NCBI GenBank assembly: GCA_018827585.1
Contig: JAHJXP010000222.1
Location: forward strand, 1 to 48,443
Reading direction: 5' to 3'
DNA: 48,443 bases
DNA from: Pseudomonadota bacterium
GTDB taxonomy: Bacteria; Desulfobacterota; Syntrophia; Syntrophales; UBA5619
A model generated the notes under the pieces. It was not told where the DNA came from, did not search any database, and saw only the letters and a program-made list of their open reading frames with translations. A program made the translations under genes and the position numbers. Position 1 is the stretch's first letter. Each line of letters starts with the position of its first letter. Positions 35,629 to 42,862 of the stretch are shown one piece after another.

Positions 35629-36993
35629 TCAACCGTTTAGCTTCTTTTCCACGACCTCCGCGATCCGCCTGCAGTAAGCCGTCGTCTCTTTCTGCGACGG
35701 GCCTTCCACCATGACCCGGCACATGTTCTGGGTCCCCGAGTAGCGGACGAGGACCCGTCCCCGGTCTCCTAACTTCTTTTCCGCCGCCTCGACGGCCGCC
35801 GCGATCTCCGGCACGGCGGAGAGCTCGGGCCGCGCTTTGACGTTCACGTTGATCAGGACCTGGGGAAAGACCTTCATGATCCGGGCGAGCCGGGAGAGCG
35901 GCTTCCCTTCCTTTTTCATCGCCGCCGCCGCCTGCAGCGCGGTGATGATTCCGTCCCCCGTCGTGTGGTGCCCAAGGAAGATCAGATGGCCGGAATCCTC
36001 GCCGCCGATCGCGGCCCCGCGGGCCTGCATCTCTTCGAGGACGTAGCGGTCGCCGACCTTGGTAATGACGGAGTCGATGTCGAGGGACTTGAGGGCGACG
36101 CTCAGGCCGATGTTGCTCATGACCGTCCGGACCACCAGGTTGTTCGCGAGGAGGCCTTCCTTCTTCATCATGCTGGCGCAGATCGCGAGGATCCGGTCGC
36201 CGGTCAGGATCGCCCCTTTCTCGTCTACGACGATCACGCGGTCGCCGTCGCCGTCGAAGGCAAAACCGACGTGGGCTTTGGTTTTGACGACCTCTTCCGC
36301 CAGGGTCTCCGGATGCTGGGAGCCGCAGTGGAGATTGATGTTCCTGCCGTTGGGGGCGTCGAAGAGGGTCGTCACCTCGGCGCCCAGTTCGGCGAAGACC
36401 TCCGGCGCGACCCGGTAGGTGGCGCCGTGGGAGCAGTCCAGGACGATCCTTGTCCCCTCCAGTGACAGCTCCTTGGGGAAGGCGTGTTTCAGAAAGACGG
36501 CGTAGCGTCCCCGGGCGTCCTCCATGCGTGAGGCCTTTCCCAGTTCGACCGGGGACGGGTGGAGCCTGTGCAGGTTGATGGCGAAGACGAGCTCCTCGAT
36601 GGCCGCTTCCTTCTCATCGGGGAGCTTGAAGCCCCCGCTGCCGAAGATCTTGATCCCGTTGTCCTGGAAGGGGTTGTGGGAGGCCGAGATGACGATGCCG
36701 GCGTCGGCCCGCATGCTCTGGGTCAAAAAGGCGATCCCGGGTGTGGGGAGCACGCCGACCATGATCGCATCCACCCCCATCGAGCAGATCCCGGAGACGA
36801 GGGCGTTTTCCAGCATGTATCCCGACAGGCGGGTGTCCTTGCCGACGATGATCTTGGGAACATGACCCTTTCTCTTGAAGAGATAGGCGGTGGCGCGCCC
36901 GATGTTCAGGGCCATTTCCGCGGTCATGGGGTGCTCGTTAGCCAAGCCCCTGATCCCGTCCGTGCCAAACAATTTTTCCATACGCTTCCCCAT
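35629..36993 (-). CDS. glmM: Phosphoglucosamine mutase GlmM
   Basis: A 454-residue phosphohexomutase converting glucosamine-6-P to glucosamine-1-P for UDP-GlcNAc synthesis. KLFGTDGIRG is at the N-terminus, the phosphoserine is Ser105 in ISASHNPF, the Mg loop is FDGDGDRV, the sugar loop GEDSGHL, and the phosphate loop RYSGTQNMCRVMVEG. The frame reaches further upstream, but MGKRMEKLF at 36993 has AAGGGA in front and matches the usual GlmM length. Probably first gene of a glmM-purL-purQ run, with a 94-base gap to purL. Confidence 0.95.
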   Translation of the reverse strand: MGKRMEKLFGTDGIRGLANEHPMTAEMALNIGRATAYLFKRKGHVPKIIVGKDTRLSGYMLENALVSGICSMGVDAIMVGVLPTPGIAFLTQSMRADAGIVISASHNPFQDNGIKIFGSGGFKLPDEKEAAIEELVFAINLHRLHPSPVELGKASRMEDARGRYAVFLKHAFPKELSLEGTRIVLDCSHGATYRVAPEVFAELGAEVTTLFDAPNGRNINLHCGSQHPETLAEEVVKTKAHVGFAFDGDGDRVIVVDEKGAILTGDRILAICASMMKKEGLLANNLVVRTVMSNIGLSVALKSLDIDSVITKVGDRYVLEEMQARGAAIGGEDSGHLIFLGHHTTGDGIITALQAAAAMKKEGKPLSRLARIMKVFPQVLINVNVKARPELSAVPEIAAAVEAAEKKLGDRGRVLVRYSGTQNMCRVMVEGPSQKETTAYCRRIAEVVEKKLNG

Positions 36994-37112
36994 TTCGGAT
37001 CCCTTCATCATCCCGGCGCTCAACCGCCTGTCTTGCCCGTGCCGCACGGCTTGCCGGATAAATTTCCCCTTGCTATCAGGGGGGGCTTGTGTTAGCGTGC
37101 CGAAGACGGAAG

Positions 37113-37141
37113 CTTATATAATACGAGGATTTAATTTGCAA
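37113..37141 (-). promoter_or_regulatory. Putative promoter for glmM
   Basis: On the minus strand TTGCAA (37141-37136) and TATAAG (37118-37113) with a 17-base spacer in an AT-rich patch of the 260-base glmM-mdh divergent gap. The predicted leader is about 110 bases. No comparable plus-strand promoter for mdh could be picked with confidence. Confidence 0.4.
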
Positions 37142-37253
37142 TATAAAAGCTTTTTGTCTCGTTGCCGGGTTTGTCGTCTGATGGCTTCGGCCGCCTGATC
37201 CAGTGGGGAATTGGCGGCGCGGGGTTGAAAAATGCAAGAAGAGGAGGAATTTT

Positions 37254-38186
37254 ATGGATAGGAAAGTGACCGTCGTCGGCGCAGGGAATGTCGGAGCGAC
37301 CGCGGCGCAGCGCCTGTGCGAAAAAGCACTGTGCGATGTGGTGCTGGTGGATATCATAGAAGGCGTGCCCCAGGGAAAGGCCCTCGATCTGGCGGAAGCG
37401 GCGCCTGTAGAGAAGCACGACGCCCATCTGATCGGCACCAACAGCTATGAGGAAACAAGGGATTCCGACATCGTGATCATCACCGCCGGCATTCCGAGAA
37501 AACCGGGGATGAGCCGGGATGACCTGCTGGCTACGAACAAGAAGATCATGACCGCCGTCACCGAACAGGTGGTCAAGCATTCCCCCAACGCCACCCTGAT
37601 CATCGTCAGCAACCCCCTGGATGCGATGTGTCATGTGGCCTACGACGTCAGCGGCTTCCCCAAGAACCGCGTGATCGGCATGGCCGGCGTCCTCGATTCG
37701 GCGCGCTTCCGCACCTTTATCTCGATGGAGCTGGGCGTCTCCGTGGAAAACATCCATGCCTTCGTCCTCGGCGGACACGGCGACACAATGGTGCCGCTCC
37801 CCCGCTACTCGACCGTGGCCGGCATCCCGATCACGGAACTGATCTCCCAGGACCGCCTGGAGGCGCTCGTGACCCGGACCAGGAACGGCGGGGCGGAGAT
37901 CGTCAGCCTCCTGAAGACCGGCAGCGCTTTCTATGCGCCCGCTTCCTCCGCGGTGGAGATGGCGGAGTCCATCCTCAAGGACCGCAAGAAGATTCTGCCC
38001 TGCGCCGCCTATCTCGAAGGCGAGTACGGGATCAGCGGCCTGTTCATCGGCGTGCCCGTGAAGCTTGGCAAGGGGGGCATAGAGGAGATCATCCAGATCA
38101 AGCTGACCGCCGAAGAGGACGCCGCCCTGAATAAGTCGGCGGCCGCGGTGCAGGACCTCGTGAATGCCATGAAAAACATGGCGTAA
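37254..38186 (+). CDS. mdh: Malate dehydrogenase (LDH-like type)
   Basis: 310 residues of the LDH/MDH superfamily. The NAD motif is GAGNVGATAAQ at 9-19. Arg82 in GIPRKPGMSRDD together with Arg88 identifies malate rather than lactate specificity. Asn119 is in SNPLDAM, Asp148 and Arg151 in LDSARF, and the catalytic His175 in GGHGDTMVPL. It interconverts malate and oxaloacetate in the TCA cycle. GAGGAGG precedes the ATG at 37254; the frame is open 17 codons further up without a ribosome site. It ends at a strong terminator. Confidence 0.95.
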   Translation: MDRKVTVVGAGNVGATAAQRLCEKALCDVVLVDIIEGVPQGKALDLAEAAPVEKHDAHLIGTNSYEETRDSDIVIITAGIPRKPGMSRDDLLATNKKIMTAVTEQVVKHSPNATLIIVSNPLDAMCHVAYDVSGFPKNRVIGMAGVLDSARFRTFISMELGVSVENIHAFVLGGHGDTMVPLPRYSTVAGIPITELISQDRLEALVTRTRNGGAEIVSLLKTGSAFYAPASSAVEMAESILKDRKKILPCAAYLEGEYGISGLFIGVPVKLGKGGIEEIIQIKLTAEEDAALNKSAAAVQDLVNAMKNMA

Positions 38187-38208
38187 TGATTCCGTAAAAT
38201 TGCGTAAT

Positions 38209-38244
38209 AAAAAAAGGCTTGCCCCGCGGGGCAAGCCTTTTTTT
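38209..38244. terminator. Perfect bidirectional intrinsic terminator
   Basis: A 36-base perfect palindrome: a run of A, GGCTTGCCCCG, its complement CGGGGCAAGCC, and a run of T. It serves mdh on the plus strand and the bactofilin-like gene converging on the minus strand. The stem is 11 bp of GC-rich sequence before the A/T tracts. Confidence 0.93.
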
Positions 38245-38310
38245 ATGTGATCCGCTTACGGAATGCCGCGTCCTGTGGACGGGGATGGATGCGGATGTCG
38301 GCGCGGTGAT

Positions 38311-39303
38311 TCATCCGCCGGCGGAACCGCCGGCGTCGCCGGTTGCGGAGGTTAAAGGGACCGTTCCGCCCGCGCCGGTCCCCTGGCCGCCGGGGGGAGT
38401 GGTGTTTACAGAGCCACCGGCATCGCCGGCAACGGGGGGAAGGGGAGGGCACTTCCAACCCTGATAGGTCCCGAAGCGGGTGACGAGGGTCGCCCCCAGG
38501 CCGATGACGATGGCCAAGGCCTTGATCATCCAGCCGATGTACGGGATCCAGCCGATCAGCCAGAGGATGATCAGCCCCCAGAAGGTTTCACGGACCACGC
38601 CCGCATTCGAGCGCTTGAGGAAAGAGAGGGCCTTCCTGCCGATGATCTGGCCGACGGCGATGAAGCCGAGGAGGACCGAACAGACGACGATGATCATCTC
38701 CAGGGGGATCAGGGCGATGCCGACGACCGAGATGGTCAGGAGGAGCGCCAGGGGGGCGATGAGGACCAGACCGAGGATGCCGCAGAGAACAACCTTGAAG
38801 GTGTTTTCGGTGATCGCCTCCGCTACGATGTGGACCGGTTTCGGCAGGAGGGCGACGATCAACATCGCCAGCACCAGGATTACGAAGAAGATGGCCAGTG
38901 AGATCATGGCGAAGATCCAGGACCAGCCCTCCCATTCGCTGCTCACGGCCGCGCTGAAGGTTTCGAAGAGGTTGGAGGAGTTGATTTCCGTCAGGCTGCC
39001 GCCGACCTCCGCATCCCTCGCCATCACGATGACGCCGCCGAGGGCAGTCACGTTGCCGCCCACGACCGCCGTCCTGGTCAGGACCACCGATCCGCCTATT
39101 GCGGTGACACTCTTCTCGACGGCGCCGCTGACGGTGATCTGGCCGCCGATGGCGACCACACTGCGGACCTTCTGGCCCGCCTCGACCGTCACGTCGCTGC
39201 CGATCTTGATGATGCTGTTGCTTGCCGCAGCGGCGACCGCCGCCGGTCCCGACAGAAGCCCCATCATGAGCAGAAGGATGATGCTCCGCTTGATTCCTCT
39301 CAT
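38311..39303 (-). CDS. Bactofilin-like polymer domain membrane protein with Gly/Pro/Thr-rich tail
   Basis: 330 residues in four parts. A signal peptide (RSIILLLMMGLLSGPAAVAA) is followed by a beta-solenoid-like stretch at about 30-105 with repeating GG/V spacing (VAIGGQITVSGAVEKSVTAI), as in polymer-forming or bactofilin-like proteins. Then come four or more membrane helices (about 130-280), and a low-complexity C-terminal tail of Gly, Pro, Thr and Ala. GAGGAGG precedes the ATG. It lies 70 bases after the DedA gene on the same strand. A role in envelope organisation or stress is plausible; no enzyme motif is visible. The tail is encoded by imperfect CCGGCGTCGCCGG repeats. Confidence 0.75.
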   Translation of the reverse strand: MRGIKRSIILLLMMGLLSGPAAVAAAASNSIIKIGSDVTVEAGQKVRSVVAIGGQITVSGAVEKSVTAIGGSVVLTRTAVVGGNVTALGGVIVMARDAEVGGSLTEINSSNLFETFSAAVSSEWEGWSWIFAMISLAIFFVILVLAMLIVALLPKPVHIVAEAITENTFKVVLCGILGLVLIAPLALLLTISVVGIALIPLEMIIVVCSVLLGFIAVGQIIGRKALSFLKRSNAGVVRETFWGLIILWLIGWIPYIGWMIKALAIVIGLGATLVTRFGTYQGWKCPPLPPVAGDAGGSVNTTPPGGQGTGAGGTVPLTSATGDAGGSAGG

Positions 39304-39373
39304 AACGCCTCCTCACGCACCCACGTCGTGAATGTGTTTGCCGGTTCTGTCTTTTGCCCCCGGTTTCCAGGCC

Positions 39374-40030
39374 TCACGTTGTTTCGCGCCTCTGGCGGAA
39401 GTATTCGATCACCCCTGGCAGAACGGAAAGGATAATGATGGCGATGATGACCAGGGTGAAGTTGTTTTTGATCACGGGAAGATTCCCGAAGTAATAGCCG
39501 CCGAAGATGAAGATGCCGATCCAGGCGATGCCGCCGATTACGTTGTAGGAGATGAACCGTGTATAGGTCATCTCGCCGATGCCGGCCACGAAGGGGGCAA
39601 AGGTCCGGATGATCGGGACGAAGCGGGCGATGATGATCGTCTTGCCGCCGTGCTTCTCGTAGAACCGGTGCGTCCTGTCCAGGTACTCCCTCTTCAGGAA
39701 CCGGTATTTGCCGTTGTGAAAAACCTTCGGGCCGATGTAATGACCGATTGCGTAGTTCACCGTGTCCCCAGCGATGGCTGCAATCGAGAGCGTGATGAAC
39801 AGCCATTCCACCTCGAGCGGCCCCTTGAGGTCGGGGTTGGCGGCAAAGGCCCCGAGCCCGAACAGGAGCGAATCCCCCGGCAGGATCGGCGTGATGACCA
39901 GCCCCGTCTCGCAGAAGATGATCAGAAAGACCACCACATAGGTCCAGGCCCCGAAATATTGCAGGAGGTCGCCCAGGTGTCTGTCGAGGTGAAGAAAAAG
40001 GTCAATGGCGTAGATGAGCAGATCCATCAT
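39374..40030 (-). CDS. DedA-family membrane protein
   Basis: About 218 residues. The DedA/SNARE-associated domain is clear: FCETGLVITPILPGDSLLFG, then AGDTVNYAIGHYIGPKVF, then the GGKTIIIARFVPIIRTFAPF motif with the conserved arginines. The family flips undecaprenyl phosphate or other lipids across the inner membrane. The frame is open 60 codons upstream, but ATG codons at 40030/40027 follow an AGGAG and give the standard length. The promoter at 40107-40135 lies just upstream. Confidence 0.9.
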   Translation of the reverse strand: MMDLLIYAIDLFLHLDRHLGDLLQYFGAWTYVVVFLIIFCETGLVITPILPGDSLLFGLGAFAANPDLKGPLEVEWLFITLSIAAIAGDTVNYAIGHYIGPKVFHNGKYRFLKREYLDRTHRFYEKHGGKTIIIARFVPIIRTFAPFVAGIGEMTYTRFISYNVIGGIAWIGIFIFGGYYFGNLPVIKNNFTLVIIAIIILSVLPGVIEYFRQRRETT

Positions 40031-40106
40031 GGGCTGTGATTCATTCTCCTGCGTGAAGATTATACCTTCCGCAGGATATGAAGACGCCTGCCGAAAGATG
40101 CGCCTT

Positions 40107-40135
40107 AGTATAGGGAAGGGCGGGCCGCCTGTCAA
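40107..40135 (-). promoter_or_regulatory. Consensus sigma70 promoter for DedA
   Basis: On the minus strand TTGACA (40135-40130) and TATACT (40112-40107) with a 17-base spacer. The start would fall near 40100, about 70 bases before the DedA ATG. Hexamers are identical to those of the 15453 and 15633 promoters. Confidence 0.75.
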
Positions 40136-40182
40136 TGACAAACGGTGAAAAATGCGATTCTTCTGCGCCGCTTTCCATAAAT

Positions 40183-40203
40183 GAAAAACCGGGGAATCCC
40201 GGT
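40183..40203 (-). terminator. Possible minus-strand terminator upstream of DedA
   Basis: ACCGGG and CCCGGT flank GAAT; on the minus strand the stem is followed by TTTTT. It would block leftward transcription into the DedA promoter from the accessory island. From 40204 to 40519 no gene is supported; besides this hairpin the gap holds the CCAAT-AA-ATTGG inverted repeat at 40237-40248 and the 21-base repeat at 40421. Confidence 0.45.
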
Positions 40204-40420
40204 CTCTCACGCTAGCCCTTTACGGGCCATCCACCTCCAATAAATTGGATTGGCCTTAGTATGTCAGTGATTGGATCGATGTCAAGCAATTTATCGCGAC
40301 AAAGGCACAGGGAGCTTTTGGCATCACCATGAAACATCTCATTGATTTTCCTGTTGAAATTTCACCATGGAAGTGCATGAAGAAGTCATCTCCAGTTTCC
40401 GGCATTCGCCAGCCAAAAAA

Positions 40421-40441
40421 CACACCCGGCGCTGACGGCGA
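40421..40441 (+). repeat. 21-bp direct repeat, copy 1, left of the DUF6088-Fic pair
   Basis: CACACCCGGCGCTGACGGCGA matches the sequence at 42345-42365 at 19 of 21 positions. The two copies bracket the DUF6088 and Fic genes, in the same orientation, about 1.9 kb apart. Possibly a trace of insertion or deletion of that module. Confidence 0.5.
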
Positions 40442-40519
40442 TAACAAGCCGCGACGGTACTTTGATTCTATCGTTCCTTGAAATGTTCAACCTCGCAATC
40501 TCTACGGATATGAAAACGC

Positions 40520-40557
40520 TTGTTTTCTGTTGAAAATCGTGTATAGTTTTTTCAACA
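40520..40557 (+). promoter_or_regulatory. Promoter with overlapping palindromic operator for the DUF6088-Fic pair
   Basis: TTGTTT (40520-40525), 16 bases, then TATAGT (40542-40547) form a fair sigma70 promoter. A perfect 9-bp inverted repeat, TGTTGAAAA at 40528-40536 and TTTTCAACA at 40549-40557, brackets the -10 box. Its position is what is expected of an autorepressor site, as is usual for toxin-antitoxin operons. The DUF6088 start at 40577 has no clear ribosome site. Confidence 0.6.
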
Positions 40558-40576
40558 AAATATCGAGTATATTATC

Positions 40577-41212
40577 ATGCAAACCATTGATGAAAAAGTG
40601 ATTTCCATGGTGTATGGACGAGGGAGGGGTATCGTCTTCACACCAAAACTTTTCTCCGGTGTCGGCGACCCCCGTGCCGTAGGCGTGGCGCTTACCCGGC
40701 TCAGCCGGAAAGGAACAATCCGCCGTCTGGCGCGCGGTCTTTATGATTATCCCCGGCGTCACCCCCATCTCGGCTTGCTGGCCCCTTCTGTGGACGCCGT
40801 CGCCCGCGCCCTGTCCGGCCGGGATGCAACACGCCTGCAGCCCTCCGGCGCCTACGCTGCCAATCTTCTCGGGCTTTCCGATCAGGCGCCCATGAAGGTT
40901 GTTTTCCTTACGGATGGTCCGTCACGGCGGGTGCAACTGGGAAAGCAGGAGATCCTCCTCAAACGAACCACCCCGAGCAATATGGCCACGGCAGGTAGGG
41001 TCAGCGGTCTGGTGATCCAGGCCTTGCGTCACCTCGGCCGGCGATATATCAATGAGGATATCCTCGCTGCACTTGGTAAACGCCTGAGCGACGACGACAA
41101 AAAGCAACTTCTGAAAGACCTTCGTTATGCTCCGGCCTGGATTGCGTCCGCCATGCGGAGACTTGCCGAACCGGTTGTCATTGAAAAATGGCGCAGGATG
41201 ATCGACGCATGA
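40577..41212 (+). CDS. DUF6088 family protein (AbiEi-like antitoxin/regulator)
   Basis: 211 residues. The N-terminal 65 form a winged-helix-like region (VGVALTRLSRKGTIRRLARG, then LYDYPRR), as in the AbiEi_4/DUF6088 group of type IV antitoxin-like proteins. The rest (SGAYAANLLGLSDQAPMKVV, LLKRTTP) follows the same family. The protein probably binds DNA and represses its own promoter, whose palindrome lies just upstream. Normally such proteins pair with an AbiEii nucleotidyltransferase; here the next gene, overlapping by ATGA, is a Fic protein instead. Family call is good; antitoxin activity toward Fic is inferred from the overlap only. Confidence 0.75.
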   Translation: MQTIDEKVISMVYGRGRGIVFTPKLFSGVGDPRAVGVALTRLSRKGTIRRLARGLYDYPRRHPHLGLLAPSVDAVARALSGRDATRLQPSGAYAANLLGLSDQAPMKVVFLTDGPSRRVQLGKQEILLKRTTPSNMATAGRVSGLVIQALRHLGRRYINEDILAALGKRLSDDDKKQLLKDLRYAPAWIASAMRRLAEPVVIEKWRRMIDA

Positions 41213-42339
41213 AAAACGTCAAACCCATCTGGAAGCCGCAATACCGGGTGACGACAGATATGGTCCGGTGTCTGATGGACATCGAGGCCATCCGGACAAC
41301 GGTCGGCCAGGCAGCCCTGACAACCGCCGTCGAAGCGAAGCTGCGCCATCAGGCCCGTCTTCACGCGACCCATTATTCGACGCGCATCGAGGGCAATCGC
41401 CTCACCCTGGCCGAGGCGGAGCAGGCGATCCAGGACCGGAAGGTAGGATTTCCGGGGCGGGAACGGGATGTCCTGGAGGTCAAGTATTATTGGAACGCCC
41501 TGCTCAAGGTGGAGGAGTGGGCTGCAATAAAACGTCCCCTGACGGAGAACCTGATCCGCCGGCTTCACGGATGCGTGGAACACGGTCCCCGGAGCCGGCC
41601 GACGCCTTTCCGGGACGGTCAGAACGTGATCCGTGATTCTGCATCTGGCGCGATTGTCTATATGCCTCCGGAAGCTTCCGATGTTCCGCGGCTGATGAAT
41701 GAACTGGTCAATTGGGTGTCATGGGCGGAGAAGACCGGGGTGCCGGTTCCCCTGGTGGCCGGCCTTCTCCATTATCAGTTCGTTACCATCCATCCTTATT
41801 ATGACGGCAATGGCCGAACGGCGAGGCTTCTGGCCACGTTCATTCTGCAGCGGGGCGGTTATGGTCTCCAGGGGTTTTTCTCCCTGGAAGAATTCCATGC
41901 CCGGGATATCACAGCCTACTACCGGGCCTTGGCCACTCATCCCCATCACAATTATTATGAGGGGCGCGCCGATGCCGATCTAACTGACTGGATGAACTAT
42001 TTTCTTTCCACTTTGGCGGGCGCCTTCGGCGAGGTTCGGGAATCCGTTGACCGCCATGCCGGGGAGAAACTAATCGTCGAACCGGAATTCATCCGCCGTC
42101 TGGATCACCGTTCAAGGATCGCCCTCTCGCTGTTCGGCGACCGGGAAACGGTTACGAACGTTCAGGTTGCCCAAGCTCTGGGGCTCTCCACGCGGATGGC
42201 GCGGGTCCTGATCAAGGGATGGGTGGATGGGGGAATGCTGGTCGTGACGGCGGCGGCCAGGCGCAACCGGGCCTACGGCTTATCGGCAATTTATCGGCAA
42301 TATCTGGACGGTTTATCGGCAATGCGACCGGGGAAATGA
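41209..42339 (+). CDS. Fic family protein (putative AMP-transferase)
   Basis: 376 residues. The Fic core motif HPYYDGNGRTAR begins at His195 and matches the catalytic HxFx(D/E)GNGRxxR. An N-terminal inhibitory helix motif, S57-x-x-x-E61-G-N63 in YSTRIEGN, is present, so this is a class II self-inhibited Fic enzyme. A C-terminal winged-helix region (about 300-375) follows. It would transfer AMP from ATP to a target protein when inhibition is released. Start at 41209 chosen because it overlaps the DUF6088 stop as ATGA. The last codons are built from an 11-bp repeat. Confidence 0.92.
   Translation: MKNVKPIWKPQYRVTTDMVRCLMDIEAIRTTVGQAALTTAVEAKLRHQARLHATHYSTRIEGNRLTLAEAEQAIQDRKVGFPGRERDVLEVKYYWNALLKVEEWAAIKRPLTENLIRRLHGCVEHGPRSRPTPFRDGQNVIRDSASGAIVYMPPEASDVPRLMNELVNWVSWAEKTGVPVPLVAGLLHYQFVTIHPYYDGNGRTARLLATFILQRGGYGLQGFFSLEEFHARDITAYYRALATHPHHNYYEGRADADLTDWMNYFLSTLAGAFGEVRESVDRHAGEKLIVEPEFIRRLDHRSRIALSLFGDRETVTNVQVAQALGLSTRMARVLIKGWVDGGMLVVTAAARRNRAYGLSAIYRQYLDGLSAMRPGK
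42280..42323 (+). repeat. Three copies of an 11-bp repeat at the 3' end of the Fic gene
   Basis: TTATCGGCAAT occurs at 42280-42290, 42291-42301 and 42313-42323; the first two are in direct tandem. They lie within the last 20 codons of the Fic gene. Because 11 is not a multiple of three, each copy is read in a different frame, so copy number changes would alter the C-terminus. Confidence 0.8.
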
Positions 42340-42344
42340 GGGTG

Positions 42345-42365
42345 CACACCCGGCGCCGACGACGA
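42345..42365 (+). repeat. 21-bp direct repeat, copy 2, right of the DUF6088-Fic pair
   Basis: CACACCCGGCGCCGACGACGA, 19 of 21 identical to copy 1 at 40421-40441, starting six bases after the Fic stop codon. Same orientation as copy 1. Confidence 0.5.
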
Positions 42366-42474
42366 CAAAATGCTGCAACGGCGCTTTGCAGTTGGATATT
42401 TTATCAGATGCCACCCATAGAGTCGACTTTTCCCACAAGGGAACCGATTGTGGCATCGGGGATTATTAAAAATG

Positions 42475-42527
42475 TTAACACGTAATGTTAATTATTGTTT
42501 GACAAGCTGACGCTATGGAGATATACT
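42475..42527 (+). promoter_or_regulatory. Operator and promoter-like hexamers at the HigB start
   Basis: A TTAACA-N5-TGTTAA inverted repeat (42475-42491) lies 24 bases before the HigB start and is a good candidate for the HigA operator. TTGACA (42499-42504), 17 bases and TATACT (42522-42527) form a perfect-looking promoter, but its -10 box lies inside the first codons of HigB. It may serve downstream antitoxin expression or be coincidental. Confidence 0.45.
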
Positions 42528-42850
42528 TCCGTACAAAGAAGCTGCAAAGAATCTGCTCCGAGGCAAAGGAAATGCGGAAGCTGTATGGAGTGAAAGGTTC
42601 AGAGAAGCTCCAGCAACGTCTGATGGAGTTGCAAGCGGCCGATGCATTGTCCGATATGTCCCATCTTCCTCCCACGCGTTGTCACGAACTGACCGGGAAC
42701 AGGGCCGGTCAGTTTTCGGTCGATCTGGAACAGCCTTTGCGGCTGCTGTTCATTCCTATCAACGATCCGATTCCCATGCAGGATGATGGCGGAATTGACA
42801 GACGACGGGTCACGGAAATCGAAATATTTGAAATAGCGGACACGCATTAA
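42515..42850 (+). CDS. HigB-type toxin (RelE/ParE superfamily killer protein)
   Basis: 111 residues with the plasmid-maintenance killer-protein pattern: MEIYFRTKKLQRICSEAKEM, a central LMELQAADALSDMSHLPP, CHELTGNRAGQFSVDLEQPL and a final IEIFEIADTH strand. The family cleaves mRNA on the ribosome. There is no ribosome site before the ATG, and promoter-like hexamers run into the coding region, so translation may be weak. The antitoxin gene follows 12 bases later (toxin-first order, usual for higBA). Confidence 0.82.
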   Translation: MEIYFRTKKLQRICSEAKEMRKLYGVKGSEKLQQRLMELQAADALSDMSHLPPTRCHELTGNRAGQFSVDLEQPLRLLFIPINDPIPMQDDGGIDRRRVTEIEIFEIADTH

Positions 42851-42862
42851 GAGAGTTTTAAA

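Noticed and set aside
40256..40447. A 63-codon minus-strand gene
   Set aside because: No ribosome site, no family resemblance, and it overlaps the direct repeat; treated as non-coding.
40204..40519. A tRNA or other RNA gene in the DedA-DUF6088 gap
   Set aside because: No cloverleaf, CCA-like end or conserved RNA pattern could be recognised by eye.
42499..42527. A definite HigB promoter
   Set aside because: Hexamers are ideal, but the -10 box lies inside the HigB coding sequence, so it cannot drive a full HigB message; kept only as a promoter-like site.
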